Source: Bostrychus sinensis (taxonomy: Eukaryota; Chordata; Actinopteri; Gobiiformes; Eleotridae). Taken from it: a DNA stretch of 64,000 bases. The translations under genes and the position numbers were made by a program. The stretch spans positions 1,951,001-2,015,000 of the forward strand of contig CM036246.1 in assembly GCA_020698575.1 (NCBI GenBank). Reading direction: 5' to 3'. The notes under the pieces were generated by a model that did not search any database, had not been told where the DNA came from, and was given only the letters and a program-made list of their open reading frames with translations. Shown piece by piece: positions 61,301-64,000 of this stretch; position 1 is the stretch's first letter, and every line of letters begins with the position of its first letter.

Positions 61301-64000
61301 TAGACTTTGCATTACAATCCAGTGACATTGCAGATCCGTCCTGCTCCTGAAGTTGTTGGTTCTTTGAGATTTCACATCCTTTTAAGATCCAAGCCTGATT
61401 CAACCACACCTCAAAAAAAAAAAAAAAGAGAAAGTGCATGAGTTCTTACAACGATTACCAGTATTATTGTGTTGAAAGTGCCTTTAAAGGTTCATCTGAC
61501 CTGTCCAGTTGAGCGTCTGTTCCTTCTGCTACACCACGATCTTCATCCACTCCAGTTTTCCAGAACACCTTGTATTAAAGCACAAAACACGTATTACATT
61601 AAATAATCATTTCATTGCTGTGATGCAACAATATGTCAGGCATGTCATTACAATAGAAAATAGTACAGTAAACATTGCATAACAGTAAAGTACATTCGCA
61701 TTACAGTACACATTACATTGCAGTTACATTAATTTATACATTACGTTGGTGTACAGTCACATTGCAATATTCATTACATTGCATCAGTATTGCAAGAGTA
61801 TATCAGACATGCCATTGCAATAGAAATTAGCTGCTTTACAGCACACAATACAGAAGATCTCACTTATCTCATTTATACACTGCATTACACAAAACATCAC
61901 AGTTGCATTTCTGTAGAAATAACAATACAAAGACCAGACTTTACCTTACAATCGAGTGACACTGCAGACCCATCCTGCTCCTGAAGTTGTTGGTCCTTGA
62001 GACTTTACATTCTTTTTTAGATCAGAGCCTTATTCAACCACACCTCAAAGAAACAGAGAAAGTGCATGAGTTCTTACACAGATTACCAGTATTATTGTGT
62101 TGAAAGTGCCTTTAAAGGTTCATCTGACCTGTCCAGTTGAGCGTCTGATCCCTCTGCTACACCACGATCTTCAACCACTCCAGTTTTCCAGAACACCTTG
62201 TATTACAGTCTAAAACACTCATTACATTGCAGTGTTGCAACAGTATATCTGGCATGCCATTACAATAGAAAATAGTGGTTTTACAGCACACAAAGCAGTA
62301 TCATCACAATACAGTACATATAACATTACAGTGGAATACAATAGCATTTCAATACATTTTACATTACATCAGTGTACAGTCACATTACAATAACAATAAC
62401 ATAGCAGTGTAGTAAATGTACATCAGACATGCCATTACAATAGAAAATGGTTGCTTTACAGTACACAAAACAGAAAATCACATTTACCCAAATTAAACTA
62501 CATTACACAGAACAGAGCAGTTGCATTTCTGGACAAACAAGAATACAAAGAGTAGACTTTGCATTACAATCCAGTGACATTGCAGATCTGTCCTGCTCCT
62601 GAAGTTGTTGGTTCTTTGAGATTTCACATCCTTTTAAGATCCAAGCCTGATTCAACCACACCTCAAAAGAAACAGAGAAAGTGCATGAGTTCTTACAAAG
62701 ATTACCAGTATTATTGTGTTGAAAGTGCCTTTAAAGGTTCATCTGACCTGTCCAGTTGAGCGTCTGTTCCTTCTGCTACACCACGATCTTCATCCACTCC
62801 AGTTTTCCAAAACACCTTGTATTAAAGCACAAAACACGTATTACATTAAATAATCATTTTATTGCTGTGATGCAACAATATGTCAGGCATGTCATTACAT
62901 GAGAAAATAGTACAGTAAACATTGCATAACAGTAAAGTACATTCGCATTACAGTACACATTACATTGCAGTTACATTAATTTATACATTACGTTGGTGTA
63001 CAGTCACATTGCAATATTCATTACAGTGCATCAGTATTGCAAGAGTATATCAGACATGACATTGCAATAGAAAATAGCTGCTTTACAGCACACAATATCG
63101 AAGATCTCACTTATCTCATTTATACACTGCATTACACAAAACATCACAGTTGCATTTCTGTAGAAATAACAATACAAAGACCAGACTTTACCTTACAATC
63201 GAGTGACACTGCAGACCCATCCTGCTCCTGAAGTTGTTGGTCCTTGAGACTTTACATCCTTTTTTAGATCAGAGCCTTATTCAACCACACCTCAAAAAAA
63301 AAAGAGAAAGTGCATGAGTTCTTACACAGATTACCAGTATTATTGTGTTGAAAGTGCCTTTAAAGGTTCATCTGACCTGTCCAGTTGAGCATCTGTTCCC
63401 TCTGCTACACCACGATCTTCAACCACTCCAGTTTTCCAGAACACCTTGTATTACAGTCTAAAACACTCATTACATTGCAGTGTTGCAACAGTATATCTGA
63501 CATGGCATTACAATAGAAAATAGTGGCTTTACAGCACACAAAGCAGTATCATCACAATACAGTACATATAACATTACAGTGGAATACAATAGCATTACAA
63601 TACATTTTACATTACATCAGTGTACAGTCACATTACAATAACAATAACATAGCAGTGTAGTAAATGTACATCAGACATGTCATTACAATAGAAAATAGTT
63701 GCTCTACAGCACACATTGCAGTATCATCACAATACAGTACACATTGCATAACAGAAGAAATTACAGTACAGTATACATTACATTACAGTAAAGAACATTC
63801 ACGTTACAGTCCACATTACATTACAGTTACATTACTTTACACATTACGTTGGTGTACAGTCACATTGCAATATTCATTACATTGCATCAGTATTGCAAGA
63901 GTATATCAGACATGACATTGCAATAGAAAATAGTTGCTTTACAGCACACGCTGCAGTATCATCACAATACAGTACATTAACATTACAGTGGAATACAACA

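Larger units (their letters stand above)
34675..64000. repeat. Macrosatellite array, monomer about 620-630 bp, A/B dimer about 1250 bp
   Basis: A conserved block of about 165 bp (from CACACCTCAAA through GTGCATGAGTTCTTACA, GTGCCTTTAAAGGTTCATCT and CCAGAACACCTTGTATTA) recurs at least 38 times; GTGCATGAGTTCTT is at about 35190, 36388, 37018, 38046, 38675, 39872 and so on to 63308. Where the array is regular, spacing alternates about 630 and 620. Between the blocks lies low-complexity sequence built from TACATTACAGT, ACAATACAGT and ACATTGCA words. A monomers carry CAGAGCCTTATTCAACC and GGTCCTTGAGACTTTACATC; B monomers carry CCAAGCCTGATTCAACC and GGTTCTTTGAGATTTCACA. Open frames of 60-178 codons recurring in it are repeat by-products. 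The array continues past the right edge. Confidence 0.97.

Noticed and set aside
34675..64000. CRISPR-like regular array
   Set aside because: The unit is over 600 bp, the spacers are themselves repeats, and the genome is a vertebrate.

Overview
The window is vertebrate nuclear DNA, almost certainly from a teleost fish. Genes are split by GT-AG introns. The interspersed repeats are typical of fish: an L2-clade LINE with the TTGAATTGAATT-type 3' end, L1-like LINE fragments, a 5S-rRNA-derived SINE, hAT-type MITEs, a Ty3/Gypsy-like pol end and a Tc1-like remnant. There are no bacterial operons and no CRISPR array.

Layout. (1) 6-5788, + strand: the last five exons of a fetuin/histidine-rich-glycoprotein-type secreted cystatin-superfamily gene, with a strongly His-rich C-terminal region and a poly(A) signal at 5849. 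Its first intron in the window holds a 260-bp hAT-type MITE (698-957), and the next intron a 325-bp one (1745-2069); both have readable 8-bp target duplications. (2) 6.6-12.4 kb, mostly - strand: a broken L1-like LINE interrupted by an LTR-retrotransposon end, a 5S-derived SINE, an L2 scrap with a TC/TA microsatellite, and a 459-bp MITE with a 9-bp target duplication. (3) 12.4-20.5 kb: simple repeats, a minisatellite, a 4.35-kb CACTG-ended DNA transposon with a Tc1-like remnant inside it, and a second L1 fragment. (4) 21101-22132, - strand: an intronless 343-codon coiled-coil ORF with a poly(A) signal and an internal 66-bp duplication. (5) 24.8-27 kb, + strand: exons of an unrecognised gene whose last visible exon has one in-frame TGA. 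(6) 27-34.7 kb: LINE debris dominated by a nearly full-length but frameshifted L2, then exon-like cassettes on the - strand.

(7) 34.7-64.0 kb: a macrosatellite that fills 46% of the window and runs off its right end. Its monomers are about 620-630 bp, organised as A/B dimers of about 1250 bp, with 440-bp variants and larger multi-kb units. One 3484-bp block is present twice in near-identical form. One L2 insertion was carried along in three copies at the same position. Parts of the monomer look like an exon with splice sites on the - strand and resemble the cassettes just upstream of the array.

Only the fetuin-like gene is a confidently recognised protein-coding gene. The coiled-coil ORF is a good second candidate. 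Boundaries of the repeats are read by eye and are approximate unless a target duplication is stated.
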